A stretch of 64,000 bases of DNA. It comes from Inia geoffrensis (taxonomy: Eukaryota > Chordata > Mammalia > Artiodactyla > Iniidae). The notes beneath the pieces are model-generated. The model had not been told where the DNA came from, searched no databases, and saw only the letters and a program-made list of their open reading frames with translations. Both the position numbers and the translations under genes were made by a program. The DNA lies in NCBI GenBank assembly GCA_036417435.1, contig CM070900.1:32341496-32405495 (forward strand), written 5' to 3'. The first letter of the stretch is position 1, and every line of letters begins with the position of its first letter. Of this stretch, positions 23,527-35,954 are shown in pieces.

Positions 23527-23622
23527 AAAAACTGCTATTTTAATATTTTCCCTTTTTTAATTGATTCAGGTAGTAGAGTAAATTTGGTCCCTCTTTTTCA
23601 TCTTGACCAGAAATGAAAGTGC

Positions 23623-24894
23623 CTTTTTCCATTTTAAACCCACAAAATTTGTAGTTTAATATTTTTCAAGCTAAGACATATATTTAACATAAAAATTCCC
23701 TCAAGTAATCACATATTACAAATATGATTCTGAAGGTATTCTGATAAATCAGAGATTTGTATTCTATATTCTAAATATTGATCCCTTTCTTCTATATTCT
23801 TTGATTTATTGAAGACATTTTTGAAAACCGGCAACATATATTTTATGTTAAAATATAGCAGTTAGAAAGAGAATAACCTAGGAAGAAAACCTTTTAATCT
23901 TAGGTTACAAATACTTTAATATTTTGTAATACCAAAAGATGCTTCTGACAGTTGCCAGGTGACAGAATTTGTGTAAAGAACTTGATGATCCAGGTGAAAT
24001 CTTTTTATTTGAGATTGACATTCCTTTTTCTAACATCTATGTACTAGGCTAGGATTGCTAACTTCTTCCACCTTGTGCAATATGATGAATCCCTTTAGCA
24101 TAGCTGTAATTGTAAGGGAAACTTGTCAAATTTCAAAAGCAGTGCCGAAAAACCATGGATACTATATCACTTATTCCAATTTTAGAAACGTCTTTTCCGT
24201 TTTCTTTGCTACTGTCAACAAACATGAGAAGAAACTTAGCTAACGTAAACTACTTGTTACTAATGTTTGCATGTGTTCATTAGTATATTAAAAAAAATTA
24301 AAACTGCATAAAAAGGAAGGAAATAAGGAAGAAAGAAAGAGAAAGAAAGGATTGGGGAATGGAAAAGCTCTATAAATTTAGAGCAAAGAAGAAAAGAGTG
24401 ACCGAGACTATTATCTTCTATAAGGTACATCCAGCTGTTCTTCAGTCCTCTGTACTTCTCCCATTTTATTTCTGAGGAGAATTAAGTGACTTTTTATGGG
24501 TATAATACCTAGTTAGCTACTGACAGACAGTAGAATCTGTATGGCAGAGTTTTGCATCTTCATGGTGGATATAATTTTTTTAAAATTATATCAAATGAGA
24601 TCTGCCATTACCTCAAAGAGAAGCAATTTTGATTTCTCACCATTCAGTGCAAATACTGTGAATTTATTCACTGAAGCTAAGAATTTTCTTAGACTGGCAT
24701 TCTTTAATTCACTTTACAGATTAGTTTTTAAAAAGTCAGTGGTCTTTGAAAAATGAAATTTAATTCACAAAACATGCATTGTCCCAATTTATAGTCTCTC
24801 TTAGCTATCTGCATGTCCTTCTTCAGATTGTCTCTTTCACTTAGCATACAGCACACAGTATTTCCTTCTATGAAAATCTCTAATCTATTGCAAA
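23623..24894. other. no gene or repeat recognised
   Basis: AT-rich with a short GAAA-rich patch near 24325-24350. Short open frames are chance. Confidence 0.45.
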
Positions 24895-25015
24895 TTTCTC
24901 TCTTTAGCTTTTTTTCTTTCTATAAAATGGAGATAACAATACTTACCTCATGATGTTATTGTGAACATTTGTAGCGTCTGGTGTATTGTAATGCTCAATA
25001 AATGCTAGGTACTAT
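24895..25015 (+). mobile_element. MIR: MIR SINE fragment
   Basis: TATAAAATGGAGATAACAAT, ACTTACCTCATGATGTTATT and ATGCTCAATAAATGCTAGGT follow in the order of the MIR 3' half on the plus strand. Confidence 0.8.
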
Positions 25016-26084
25016 TTTTCCCCTACTTATTGTCTTTTTCATTCCCTAACACAACTCACCCATTAATGTTAGTCAAATACATATTGTTCCCTCAACACTG
25101 TTTGGGTGTTTAAAATACAGTGTTAAGTTAAAAATAATTTAACACAATTATGGCCCATTTGACCCAGAGAGTTCTTTTTCCATTATTTGTGTTAATTTCT
25201 ATGCATTATGACTATATTTCCCTATTATCTTAATTTGATATAAAGTCAAGTATGGTATGTTTACATGCTTGTATGTAATATAAGGTAGGTTTTTAATCTT
25301 TTTTATCATAAAAACGCTTTCTTAATTTTTAAAGTTAAAATTTTAAATTAGTATGCTTTCAAAATCTTGTGAAGAGTCATTAACATAGCCTTCTCAGATA
25401 TACAAATGCAGAGCAATAGGGCTTTATTTTCCTCAATGGATTACAAAATGTTGCCTCGTGCCCTTGGTATACAGAATTGGTTTTTGGAGAGGGGGAAGAA
25501 CTTTTTTTAATGTAATAGAGAATACTCAAAAAGAAGACTCATCAGAAAGGTAGGGGAGTCCATGCTGGAAAACTTGGCTGAGAGAAGAGTGACAGGATTT
25601 CTGGTCGAGGTCTGGTCTCAAACACTGGACACCCAGAAACCATGCAAAGTATCAGTGATTTGGGAGACAATGGCTGAGTTTGTGATAATGAAGCAAGAGA
25701 CCTGCCATCTTGCTTTTCAGGAATGGGACATGACTTTGGTGAGGGCAGAAAACAGACCAGAAAGGACATCATCATATATTTGAAAAGTGTGTTAGGTGAC
25801 AGGCCCGTCTTCTCTGCTGATAGCACCAAACATAATACCCTCTTTACGGAAGACAGAGCAACAGCTTGGTAGAGTGCTAAGGCAAGGTAATTGGGTGGCA
25901 TGTAGTAAGCAGAGGTGAGTTTAAATGGTGGCCATCCTTTTGACTTGAACAAATTATGTAATATACCTGCCCCCACCCCCAATTACATGGGTTTATCATA
26001 ATACATCATTTGAAATGGGAATTACGTTCTGTAATTCTCTTCTATTGAATGTTGTTTACAGGGTCCTTCGTCTCTGAACTTTCC
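25016..26084. other. no gene supported
   Basis: The 146-codon minus-strand frame at 25542-25982 matches no family I know, has no splice context and lacks domain features; it is treated as chance. Confidence 0.45.
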
Positions 26085-26240
26085 TTTCTCATTTACACTA
26101 AACTCCATTATACTGGCTTCTTTCAGCTTTTCATATGCATGAAGATTTCTGCTTCAGGATATTTGCAGATACTCTGCCCCCTGTCAGGAATATGTACTTT
26201 CCTTATTCATACTAGGGGCTCAGTAAATATTGGTAAAATT
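26085..26240 (+). mobile_element. L2: L2 LINE fragment
   Basis: TACTGGCTTCTTTCAGC, then TGCTTCAGGATATTTGCAGA, then CTCTGCCCCCTGTC, then GGGCTCAGTAAATATTGGT follow the conserved end of L2 LINEs. Confidence 0.65.
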
Positions 26241-26803
26241 ACTTAATGAAAATTTTATAATTGGTATGCTCATATTTTATTTTTTATCAATAGATTATCA
26301 GGGAATGGTTAATAAGCAGTCTTTAAAATCTCTTTATAGTATTTTAATCTATTCTATACTAATAATATTTGTCTTGTAGTAATGAAACTAGATCACTATT
26401 TCTACAAAAATGGTTAAACTTACTAGTAAACAGTGTAGATGTTTAGGTGACATATATCAAAATAATTTTATTATGATTTAGATATTCCTCCTCTGGCTTA
26501 CATAGCATAAATAGTGCCATTTTCCAGGGGGTTTTGTATTGTTGTACCAAAAAAATACTAACCCAACAGGACTTTGGGCTATGATTGTTCTAGTAAATTT
26601 CTGTTCAGATCATATGGTAAGGATATTTCTTGGGTCCTGCCTCATTTTTTTCATCATTCCCTTATTTCAAAATTTATGATATTTTGAAACTTTACACATC
26701 TTGGCCAAAATTCTAACTTTCTTCAGTCAATGATAAAATTTACTTGGCTCTCACCCTCATCATGTTTGGTTGTTTGATTATGATCCTTAAAAAGTGAAGT
26801 CAC

Positions 26804-27012
26804 GGGGCTTCCCTGGTGGTGCTGTGGTTGAGAGTCTGCCTGCCGATGCAGAGGACACGGGTTCGTGCCCCGGTTCGGGAAGATCCCACATGCCGCGGAG
26901 TGGCTGGGACCGTGAGACATGGCCGCTAAGCCTGCGTGTCCGGAGGCTGTGCTCCGCAACGGGAGAGGCCACAACAGTGAGAGGCCCACGTACCGCAAAA
27001 AACAACAAAAAT
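26804..27012 (+). mobile_element. CHR-2: CHR-2 SINE
   Basis: GGGGCTTCCCTGGTGGTGCT head with A box, B box GGTTCGTGCC, and end CACGTACCGC before an A-rich tail. AAAGTGAAGTCAC (26791-26803) and AAAGTGAAATCAC (27014-27026) are its target duplication with one mismatch. Confidence 0.97.
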
Positions 27013-27330
27013 AAAAGTGAAATCACAAGCTTCGTTTGGTTTTCCTAGGTTATTTACCTTTGATTTTGGGGGGAAAATATGTAATTATTTTTAATGTGCT
27101 ACTCTTTTGAAAATAAACTTTCTACTTTCCATTCAAGTATTAAATATATTTATCATTTAAAAAATTCAAAAATGCAGAAAGGCCAAAGGTAAGAAAAAAC
27201 TCACCCACTGTCCTGCAAACACTTAACACTTCAGTGCCATATCCTTCCAGTCCTTTTGCTGTGCATATTTTACATATAACTAGGATAATATAATAGATGC
27301 AAAATTGTATTTGTACTTCTTAAAGTAATT

Positions 27331-27534
27331 TTTTTTTTTTTTTCAGTATGCGGGCCTCTCACCGCTGTGGCCTCTCCCGTCGCAGAGCACAGGCCCCGGA
27401 CGCACAGGCCCAGCGGCCATGGCTCACGGGCCCAGCCGTTCCATGGCATGCGGGATCCTCCCGGACCGGGGCACGAACCCGCGTCCCCTGCATCGGCAGG
27501 CGGACCCCCAACCACTGTGCCACCAGGGAAGCCC
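27331..27534 (-). mobile_element. CHR-2: CHR-2 SINE, inverted relative to the copy at 26804
   Basis: T run followed by ATGCGGGCCTCTCACCGC, ending CACCAGGGAAGCCC. CTTAAAGTAATTTTTT flanks it (27319-27334, and again from 27534). With the plus-strand copy 318 bp away it makes a long inverted repeat. Confidence 0.97.
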
Positions 27535-28089
27535 TTAAAGTAATTTTTTTTATGCTTGTAAAAATAATATGTCCCTTAGGCTATGTCGGTAATATCTAAT
27601 CTCCATGTAAGATAATTTTAATTTTGAAGGGTCATTTTTGGCAGCTAAACAATCTCATTCATAATATTTTCATTCATGAATTTGGAGTAATGGAGATTTT
27701 ATTACGAAGGAGCTGACATTCATCTTTACACCATATTTAAATAATGGGTATTCTAAGAAAATTAATAATTCAAAGATGAAGGATCATGTTTGACTTAAAA
27801 GAAAAATATAATCTCAGAGAAAATAGAAAATTAATGCTGCAAACTTCAAATAAAATTTGTCTTGTGAATTATTCTATTATTTACATTTCACAAAATGATT
27901 TAAAGTCAGAAAAATTTCCAGGACAGTTTTTGTGTGAAAGCACATAAAATTCCTGTCCTCAGGGAGCAGGCAGTACACTAGAGAAGCTTAAGGAAACATC
28001 TAACTTTAAAACAACAAAGCATCTCATACAGCATAAGAATGAGAATGAGAGACAGAAGAAATGTTTTAGTGGAAGACATTTGAAAATCA
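27535..28089. other. no gene or repeat recognised
   Basis: AT-rich sequence without distinct features. Confidence 0.45.
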
Positions 28090-28290
28090 CACAGATTTGG
28101 ATTTTACTCACAGTTCTGCCACTTTTAGACATGGTTCTTAATCTCTCAGTGCTTCAGTTTCCACCTTGGGAAAGAAAATAAAATCTCTATTTAAAGGGCA
28201 TTGTAAATATAAATGACATATATCTAGCACTATGCCTGGCATATTAGACATCTTGAGTAAATAGTAACTATTACTCATTTTAGTTATAGA
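28090..28290 (+). mobile_element. MIR: MIR SINE
   Basis: TTCTGCCACTTTTAGACATG, CTCTCAGTGCTTCAGTTTCC and TAGCACTATGCCTGGCATAT are, in order, the diagnostic MIR motifs. One of the best-preserved MIRs here. Confidence 0.9.
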
Positions 28291-28539
28291 TGAAATGGCC
28301 TGAGAAAAATTAGAGAGAATATTTAGGGGGATGTTATTAATGGTAATTCTAGTAAATGGTAATGAGAGTCTGAATTAGCATAGTGATAGGCAATACAGAA
28401 AGGAAAAACAGATATTGAAAAGAATCTCACAAAAGCATATACAGGCATTAGTTATAAGAAAATGAAGGTGCAAGAGGAATCCAAGATGACTTGAGATTCT
28501 GACCTTTGTGAATGGGAGAATACAAAGCTTGTGAAACAC

Positions 28540-28645
28540 TCAAGAAAACTGAATCAGAATCTATGGGTTTAGAACCGCAGCATCAGGATTTTTAAAAAGC
28601 ATTGAAGATTATTCTAATGCATCTCAAGAACTGAGAACCATTTTT
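28540..28645 (+). mobile_element. MER5: MER5-like hAT DNA transposon fragment
   Basis: ACTGAATCAGAATCTATGGG followed by ATTCTAATGCATCTCAAG and ACTGAGAACCAT match the 3' half of MER5-type Charlie elements. Confidence 0.65.
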
Positions 28646-28984
28646 GAGATTTTTTAAATATGCATACATCAGTATATACATAAATTCTTTAAAATTAATT
28701 TAAAGGCAATTTTATTATAACAATTTTAACTTTATAAAAAGTTGTTACATAAAATAGAAAAATAAATGCTATGAAATTGGTTGCCAGGCTTCCATTTTCT
28801 TAAACGTTATGTACTGGAGTGGATATCTTGTTTAGGATAGAGTCTCACTGAGCAATTTTTTTAACAAAGGTAGGGCTCCCTGGACATGACACCAAAGGAA
28901 GAGCTTTAAACATGAGACACATTGCTTTGCATAAAGATAAGATAATTTGTAATCATTTAAAGACAACTCTTATGAAAAGGGGAG

Positions 28985-29835
28985 GAGCCTACAGACTCAA
29001 GGAAGGCATGGGGGATACCGAAGGAGGAACACAACATTTTTAAATACTAAAAGAGCTGTCAGTAGCAAATTCTATATCCTGCGAAAACTATCCTCCCGGA
29101 ATAAAGAAGAAATAAAGACATTCTCAGTTGAAGGAAAACAAAGATAATTTGTTGCTAGCAAAGCCACCCTTAAAATGGTTAAAGGAATTTCTCTAAACAG
29201 GAGGAAATGGTAACAAAACAAGTTTTGGAAGGTCAGAAAGGAAGGAAGAATGTTGGCATGAGTAAAAAGGGGTTTGTATAAGAAATTAATCCACTTCTTA
29301 TGAGTTTATTAAATCAAATTTATGGTTGAAGCAAAAATTATGTCATCATCCGATGTGGTATTCCATGTATGTAGAGGAAATGCTTAAGACAATTATAATT
29401 AAAAAGCTGGGCAGATAAGAGAACCTAAATGAGGTAATGTTTCTATACTTGACTCAAAGTTGTAAAATGTCAATACTGGAAGATTGTGGTAAATTACACA
29501 CTTACATCGTAGTACCCAGAGTGTCCTCTAAGAAAATTACATAAAATACTATAGGCAAAATCCAGATGAACCCTAAATAATGAATAAATAACCCACAGTA
29601 TCATAACATAAGAGAAGTGGGGGAAACAAACAGAAAACAAATATAAAATGGCAGCCTTAAGCCATAATATATCAATAATTATGTTAAATGTAAATGATCT
29701 AAATATGCCAATTAAAATATAGAGATTGATAGAGTGTATAGAAAAATATGATCTAACAATATGCTGTCTGCATGAAATTCACTTCAAATACAGTGACAAA
29801 GGTAAGTTTAAAAGGATAAAAAAAGAGAGGTTTTT
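28985..29835 (+). mobile_element. HAL1: old L1/HAL1-like internal fragment
   Basis: AATTCTATATCCTGCGAAAA, AATAAAGACATTCTCAGTTG, GAATTTCTCTAAACAGGAGG, ATGTAGAGGAAATGCTTAAG, CTTAAGCCATAATATATCAA and ATGCTGTCTGCATGAAATTC follow one another as in the ORF1/ORF2 junction of old L1s and HAL1. No open frame survives. Confidence 0.7.
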
Positions 29836-31454
29836 CTGCATATGTTTCCGTAGTTTGACACTTCAAGCTCGTGAATATATTCACTACTCAAAAATTAAAT
29901 AAAATTTTCAAAGCTGCAGTATACACTGATTCAGAAGCAAAGTTGAGGCCCATTTCCTGTTTTTCCAAATACTTGACTAGGGAAAGATGCCCTTTGAAAA
30001 GACAAGTGGTGGGATTTTGGATTTTCCACAGTATGCTACATGGAAACTGTAAATGTTGTAATTGACTTTTAGAAGAGAACAGTACCACAGACAGCTGAAA
30101 AACTCTGGGTGGTTTGCTTTACATATATATTGTAAACATCTTTGCAAATCAGTGTGTGTATATATTTATATGTATATACATGCATATATATACATATACA
30201 CACATACATATATATACAAATCTCATAAAAACTTATCTGTGTCTGAATGTATTGTCAATATATTTACATACATCTACTTCCACAAATAATTTTTGTTGCT
30301 TACATAGCATTTCTAGCATGTATTATTTTAGTTCTCTTAATCGGTTCTCACTTGAAGAATTATATTGTTTCCACTTTTGTTGCTATTGTTGTTAGGATTG
30401 TAATTGTATTCTAAGAAACATCCTTGTTCACCTCTCTCTTATTCTTTAAGATAAATTCTAGAAATGGTAATCCAGGTCAGTGATCATCCAGATGTTTGCC
30501 TTTTGACACATGTTGTTGTGTTCTGCTCCGGAAAGCTTTTAATATGTACAGCATTGTTGTGAGGGGTTTATCTTATAAGTCAGATAAATATCATATCACA
30601 GAAGGGACCTCTACTTTTCAAGAACACTGCAGTGTGCACCCATCATTGTTATTAATGTCAAATTACCAAAGCAGTTGATCCTGAAAACGCTACATTTTCT
30701 GTTCTGTTCTACAATACATTTGAGGCCTGAGTGTGCTTGTCATTCAGGGAATACTAAATAGCTAATGCATCCTTAATTCTCTTTGCAACCAAAGTACTGG
30801 TATATTTGTTACAGATATTCATGCCCAAGGGAATGATGCAGTTTCTTGGGTTAGCTTTTTTATTTTTAAATAGAAGAAGATGTGTCAGACAGCATTTGGT
30901 AAAGAAAAGGGAAAATATAATGTGATACTTGCTACCTCCTGAAAAATGCATAAATAGACTTTAGAATCAGGTAAATAATTCCCTCTTGGCCATTGTATGT
31001 ATTGACAGCTTGAAAATAATTCATGGAGAGAGATAATGAGAAGGAAATATTTATATATAATATATATAACATACATATTTTATTCATATATATATAAAAT
31101 TATTTTCCTCATCAAGATCTCCATGGTTTCACAAAAAATGTTGATTTGAACTTGCTATATACTTTAGTTTTCAGAAGGCAGAATAACCCATACTTTATGT
31201 AATATGATACAAGTAGTACATGTATTGTAAGGTAGTCCTTAGAATAGCTGCTACCAAGGGATGTTTTAAGGTGGCTTATCCCTATCTTATGCTTTTTTAA
31301 GAAATGGGAGACTGACAACTATAAACACACAGTTCTTATGCAGGTTCTTGCAAGTTCCACTGCATTACAATGTTTGAGAATAGGGGTTAAAGTAAATAGA
31401 AGTCAGAATATACGTGTTAATGTTGATGTCTTAAAAGGTAGCTACAAATTACAA
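29836..31454. other. no gene; AT-rich with TA/CA simple repeats
   Basis: Simple AT/GT stretch at 30152-30217 and TA-rich stretch at 31050-31105. Short frames across them are low complexity. Confidence 0.5.
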
Positions 31455-31660
31455 TGATAACAGTTAATATTTATTGAGGGTATTAGCAAGTCATGAAATT
31501 TATATGCATTAACTTATCAATCTTCACAATAACCCACAGTGATTGATAATATTGTCATTATTATTTCCAGTTTGCAGATGAGGATGCTCAAGGTAACACA
31601 GCCAGGGTAATTTTAATCCTATTGATTTGAGATCTCAACCTCTTCTTAACTGTAGTGTCC
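31455..31660 (-). mobile_element. MIR: MIR SINE
   Basis: Reverse-oriented motifs in order: TTAATATTTATTGAGGGT, CAATCTTCACAATAACCCAC, TTTGCAGATGAGGATGCTCA, GGTAACACAGCCAGGGTAA. Confidence 0.85.
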
Positions 31661-33007
31661 CATTTTAAGCCTCTTAAACTACATTTGTAGCTAGGTAAAT
31701 GCAATTGCTTTCTTCTCATTTCTGAGCTCGCTTCAGATCCATTTGACAGGTTCCCAAAACCACTTATTACCTACTGTCTGAAGCCTTCATGTGCCTTACC
31801 TCTATCCTATTTCTTAGGATTATTTCTTTCAAAAGGAATCATGTGATATCCATGCTTGGAGCTCTTTCATGGAGCTGCCTTTCTGTTGAATAGCTTTTTC
31901 TTTTAAAATATGCCTTACTAAAAGAGCCAGACCACTTCTATTATGGAAATAGAACAGCTTTGAAATGATCTCATTGCCCAGCAGAGGTAAGTTGATCACA
32001 CAGAATTTGAGTATACACTTGCTTCAGTGTTATCATAAATGAAATATTCAGAACTAACACCCATAAATCCCAACACTAGATCCATTACACTTTTGATATC
32101 AGAAGTACATATTGAAATGTATTCTTTTAGAAAATATTTATTAAACATAAACTCTATACCAAACAGTGTTACTAGCACTGGAGATGCAGTCGTGAATGAG
32201 ACTGTGAAATTTGTTTATATATCATATATAATTATATTATCATCAGTGAAGAAAAAACAAACTATTATTATAAAATATGATATGTAAAGGTGATAATTTT
32301 TCTGGTCAATAATCAATTCTATCCATTTAAAAATAGGAAATATAAATATATTAATGATGAAATAATTTGAGTTACCTATAAATTATACTGGTAATTTAGA
32401 ATTCTAATTATATCAATTAGTTTGAGGAAGAAATTATGGAAAAGATGGACTCCTACTTCAGAAGCACTATTGTTATTTTTCAAAAAAGATATTTTTCAGA
32501 ACTGCTGTTAATGGATAATATTTGGGCAGATTTGAAAGGTAAAAACCCTTCAAACTTAATGATGTATGTTTGCCTCCATGTCAACAGTTTCATAGTACTT
32601 AATATATATTTTTAATTAGTTGAATTTATGGATACTTTTCTTGCAAATCCTAAACCAAGCCGAATTTTCTGTCCTATTTTAGATAAGTCTGTCAGCGGGT
32701 AGCTTTCTTCTTTGAAAAATTGTTCTTTTTATTACATTTAAAGAACTGTGATTCATTCTCCTATGTAATTAGAAGGAATATGTTAAATATTCTCTGTTCT
32801 TTTGGAAGGTGGCAGTACAGGGAACAAAATGTTGGTATAGTCCATTTCCATGCCTTACTCCCTCATTAGCTGTAAAACAGCCTCTTTCTGATAAAACAGT
32901 CTACAACAGAATGCTTTTTCCTTTGGGTTTCTAAGTTACGCAAAGTCTACCCTGTGTTTCCTGTAAAAAAAAAAAATAATAATAATAATGCCAAATATCT
33001 TGTTTTC
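31661..33007. other. no gene; possible ancient repeat trace at 32115-32210
   Basis: 32127-32200 (AAATATTTATTAAAC, then CTAGCACTGGAGATGCAGTC) resembles a mammal-wide repeat also seen at 38330, 40262, 44810 and 63925. The rest is unassigned. Confidence 0.4.
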
Positions 33008-33224
33008 AGGCTTCCCTGGTGGCGCAGTGGTTGACAGTCCGCCTGCCGATGCAGGGGACACGGGTTCGTGCCCCGGTCCGGGAAGATCCCACAAGCCGCG
33101 GAGCGGTTGGGCCCGTGAGCCATGGCCGCTGAGCCTGCGCCTCCAGCGCCTGTGCTCCGCAACGGGAGAGGCCACGACAGTGAGAGGCCCGCGTACCGCA
33201 AAAAAACAAAACAAAACAAAACAA
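33008..33224 (+). mobile_element. CHR-2: CHR-2 SINE
   Basis: GGCTTCCCTGGTGGCGCAGT head, B box GGTTCGTGCC and end CCGCGTACCGC with a CAAAA-repeat tail. Close to the other well-preserved copies, hence rather young. No clear target duplication. Confidence 0.96.
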
Positions 33225-33361
33225 GAAGCAGAAGATATATAGCATGGGCCAATTATGCAAAATAAAAAATCATTTTACAGGATAATATACAAATAAACAG
33301 GGTGCTTATCCAACACATTGTGTGTGAGTAGGGGGTGATGAGCTTGGGCAATAGGGACCAT

Positions 33362-33427
33362 GAGGAAGGAAGGAAGCAAGGAAGGAAGCAAGGAAGGAAG
33401 CAAGGAAGGAAGGAAGGGAGGAAGGGA
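33362..33427 (+). repeat. (GGAA)n microsatellite with a 12-bp higher-order unit
   Basis: GGAA repeats are organised as successive AAGGAAGGAAGC 12-mers (three copies from about 33367), ending in AAGGAAGGGAGGAAGGG. GGAA repeats can bind ETS-family proteins, but no function is implied. Confidence 0.95.
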
Positions 33428-33539
33428 CCAGAGAAAGAAAAGAGTAAAAAAGCATCAATAGGACAAAGCTGATCTTCAAGCTACTTCACTGCTAATAAAA
33501 CAAACCTCAACTCTTTTAAGACAGACAATAAAATTCAGA

Positions 33540-34480
33540 CACATAGTGTAACATTCAAAATGCCCAATGTCCATTCAAAAATGGTCATTATGAGGCCAGA
33601 AACATCAAAACCAGATAAACAATTATAAGAAAAGAAAATTGAGACAAATATTCCTCATGAGTATAAATACAAAGGATCTTTAAGAAAATATTAATATATT
33701 GAATCCAGCAATATAAAAACAATAATATATTATGTCCTATTGAGATTCATCTGAGGAACACAAAGCTGGCTTAATATTTGAAAATCAATAATAATTCTTT
33801 CCCTCTAAGACTGGAAAAAAAAGACAAGATCTACTCTCACCACTGGAGTTCTTAACATGTGCAATGAGGCAATACAAATTTGAAAGGGAGTAGTGTATTT
33901 GTCTTTATTCTCAAATAGGATGATTATGTACCTAGATAACTGTGAGGATTCTATAGCAAAACGTATAGCTACTAAAAGTCTTGTACATGAATGTACAAGC
34001 AGCTTTATTCATAATGTCAAGAACCGGAAACAACCACTATATACAACAACAGGACAGTAGATAATCTACGGTGCATTTATACAATAGAATACTTATCAGT
34101 AATACAAGAAAGAAAGAAATTACTGATATATTCAACAACATGGATGAACCTCAGAAACTTCATGCTGAGTGAAAGAGGTCAGATACAAAGAGTCCATAGT
34201 GTATGGTTCTATTTATGTGGAAATCCTCAAAAGCCAAAACTAACTGATAGTGGCATAAAGTAGATCAATGGCTGTCTGGAGCTGAGGGTGGTAGTGAGAT
34301 TGATGTTAAAGAGAGAGAATATTTTGAGGTAGTGGATACATTCTATATTTTTATTTTAGTTGTGTTTACTTGAGTGTATATATTTGTCATAACTCATGGA
34401 ACTATACAATGAAAAATGGGTAATTTTACTGTAGTTAATAATAAATCCTATTAAATTACACAAAAAAGAACAAATGTATG
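33540..34480 (+). mobile_element. L1M: old L1 fragment (ORF2 to 3'UTR, internally deleted)
   Basis: AATATATTGAATCCAGCAAT, TCTACTCTCACCACTGGAG and GATTATGTACCTAGATAACT are ORF2 landmarks. AACATGGATGAACCTCAGAA, GCTGAGTGAAAGAGGTCAGA and CTGAGGGTGGTAG come from the ORF2 end and 3'UTR. The spacing shows internal deletions; no frame remains. Confidence 0.8.
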
Positions 34481-34974
34481 GATTACAAAGAACATGTAAA
34501 ACAATTAACAGGTAATTTATTCTATTTGGGTTATGTTTAATTATTTCTCCTTTTTTGTGCACTTGGGTTTAATTATAAGGCTAAAGTTGTTGTTTTTTTT
34601 TTTATCCTATGAAAAGACTTGCTTATTGGGAAATGGGTGTAGCCAAGCTGATATAAGATACTCTAAGAATATATTTTCTAAAAAAAAAAAAAGGAATATA
34701 CTTTCATTTAGACTTAGTTTCTAACAGCTGTTAAACTTTAGTAACATTTCTCTTGAAAACACACTTGATTCAACGCTTTCCCTCCCCTTACGCATTCTCT
34801 ATTATTTAAATATTTTCAAAACTACCAGCTTCTTTCCATGCCTATCTTCAGTCAACTTTAGAACTACCTGATTCTTTACTGTCTTTAGCCTTATCAGTCT
34901 CTACACCTCTATCCACACTGGAATCACAATGATCTCTCTGAATCACAGATCTGAGGAGCTGGTTTAAAATTATT

Positions 34975-35330
34975 CATGGGTCACCATTCTATGGATCAAG
35001 TTCAAATTTCATACCAAAGTTTTATAAGATCCTCATGAACTTGCCCAAACTTGCTTCCTATCTACCTACCTACTCAACTTCTTACTTCTCTATTCTTTGC
35101 CTAACTTACTGTACATTCTACTGCTATCCTACTTCTACCGCCTCACATGTCTCAATTTACGTATATACTTTAGCTAGATTCAACTTTTTTTGTGCCCACA
35201 GTGAGACATCTCTCTTGTCTCTCATATTTTAATGCTGTTTAGTATGCCTTGGCATGTGCTGTTTGTCCTACTGAATCAATTTCCTTTCCTTTTTTTCTGT
35301 CTCTCCTCCTCCTGGCTAATTCCTATTGAG
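34975..35330 (+). mobile_element. L2: L2 LINE fragment
   Basis: ATGGATCAAGTTCAAATTTC, TAAGATCCTCATGAACTTGC, CTTCCTATCTACCTACC and GGCATGTGCTGTTTGTCCTA follow the L2 3' consensus order, highly diverged. Confidence 0.65.
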
Positions 35331-35534
35331 TATGAAAGATTTATCCCAGCAATGACCTTCTCTTAGAAGACCTCCTGAGAAGATGGAATTGGAGGCTCCT
35401 TTTATAAGACCATGTATATTATCACTTAGTTCACCAGATTTGATTGCTTTTTCTTTGCCTACCTGACACTTTTGAGAAACTGCTGAAATCAAAAGTGACT
35501 TTCTTCCTTGGGTTAGGCCTAATTATGGTTCTTT

Positions 35535-35950
35535 TTTTAAAAATTGAGGTATAATCGATATATAACTTTAGTTTCAGGTGTAGAAGGTATTATGTATACA
35601 GTGAAATTTGATATTTGTGTATACAGTGAAATCATCACTACAATAAATCATCACTACAATAAATCTAGACCACATTCATCTAACCACGTTCAGTTAACAA
35701 AGTTTTATTTTCTTGTGAAGAGAATTTGTAAGATTTACGCTCTTAGCAACTTTCAAATATGCAATACAGAATTATTAACTATAGTCACCATGCTGTACAT
35801 TACATACCCCTGACTTATGTATTTTATAATTGGAAATGTGTACCTTTTGACACCCTTTTGCCCATTCGCCCACCTCCACCCACCTCTGACATCCACCAAT
35901 CCGTTCTCTGTAACAATGAGCTCTTTTTTTCTTTCTTTTTTTGCCTTTAA
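35535..35950 (-). mobile_element. L1M: old L1 3'UTR fragment with a 16-bp tandem duplication
   Basis: TTGAGGTATAATCGATATAT, then ACTATAGTCACCATGCTGTA, then CACCAATCCGTTCTCTG mark a minus-strand old L1 3' end. ATCATCACTACAATAA occurs twice in tandem (35631-35646, 35647-35662). Confidence 0.8.
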
Positions 35951-35954
35951 GATT

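Larger units (their letters stand above)
18600..23622 (-). mobile_element. L1M: old L1, long copy with 5' region, carrying nested insertions
   Basis: On the minus strand the 3'UTR lies near 18600 (AGGTATAATTGACATGCAGT on the plus strand). Decayed ORF2 follows, then 5' leader-type sequence from about 22650 (TTGGGTGTTGGATATTTTTA, AACAGTTTGATCC) to its end near 23622 (CATCTTGACCAGAAATGAAA). CHR-2 SINEs at 21033-21278, 21972-22156 and 23317-23526, plus an L1 3' fragment at 21498-21760, are inserted in it; without them about 4.1 kb of L1 remains. No reading frame survives. Confidence 0.8.

Noticed and set aside
23236..23616. Frames of 83-126 codons around a SINE
   Set aside because: Produced by the CHR-2 SINE read in both directions; no host protein.
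25542..25982. 146-codon minus-strand frame outside known repeats
   Set aside because: No similarity, no splice or promoter context, no domain; such lengths occur by chance in 64 kb.
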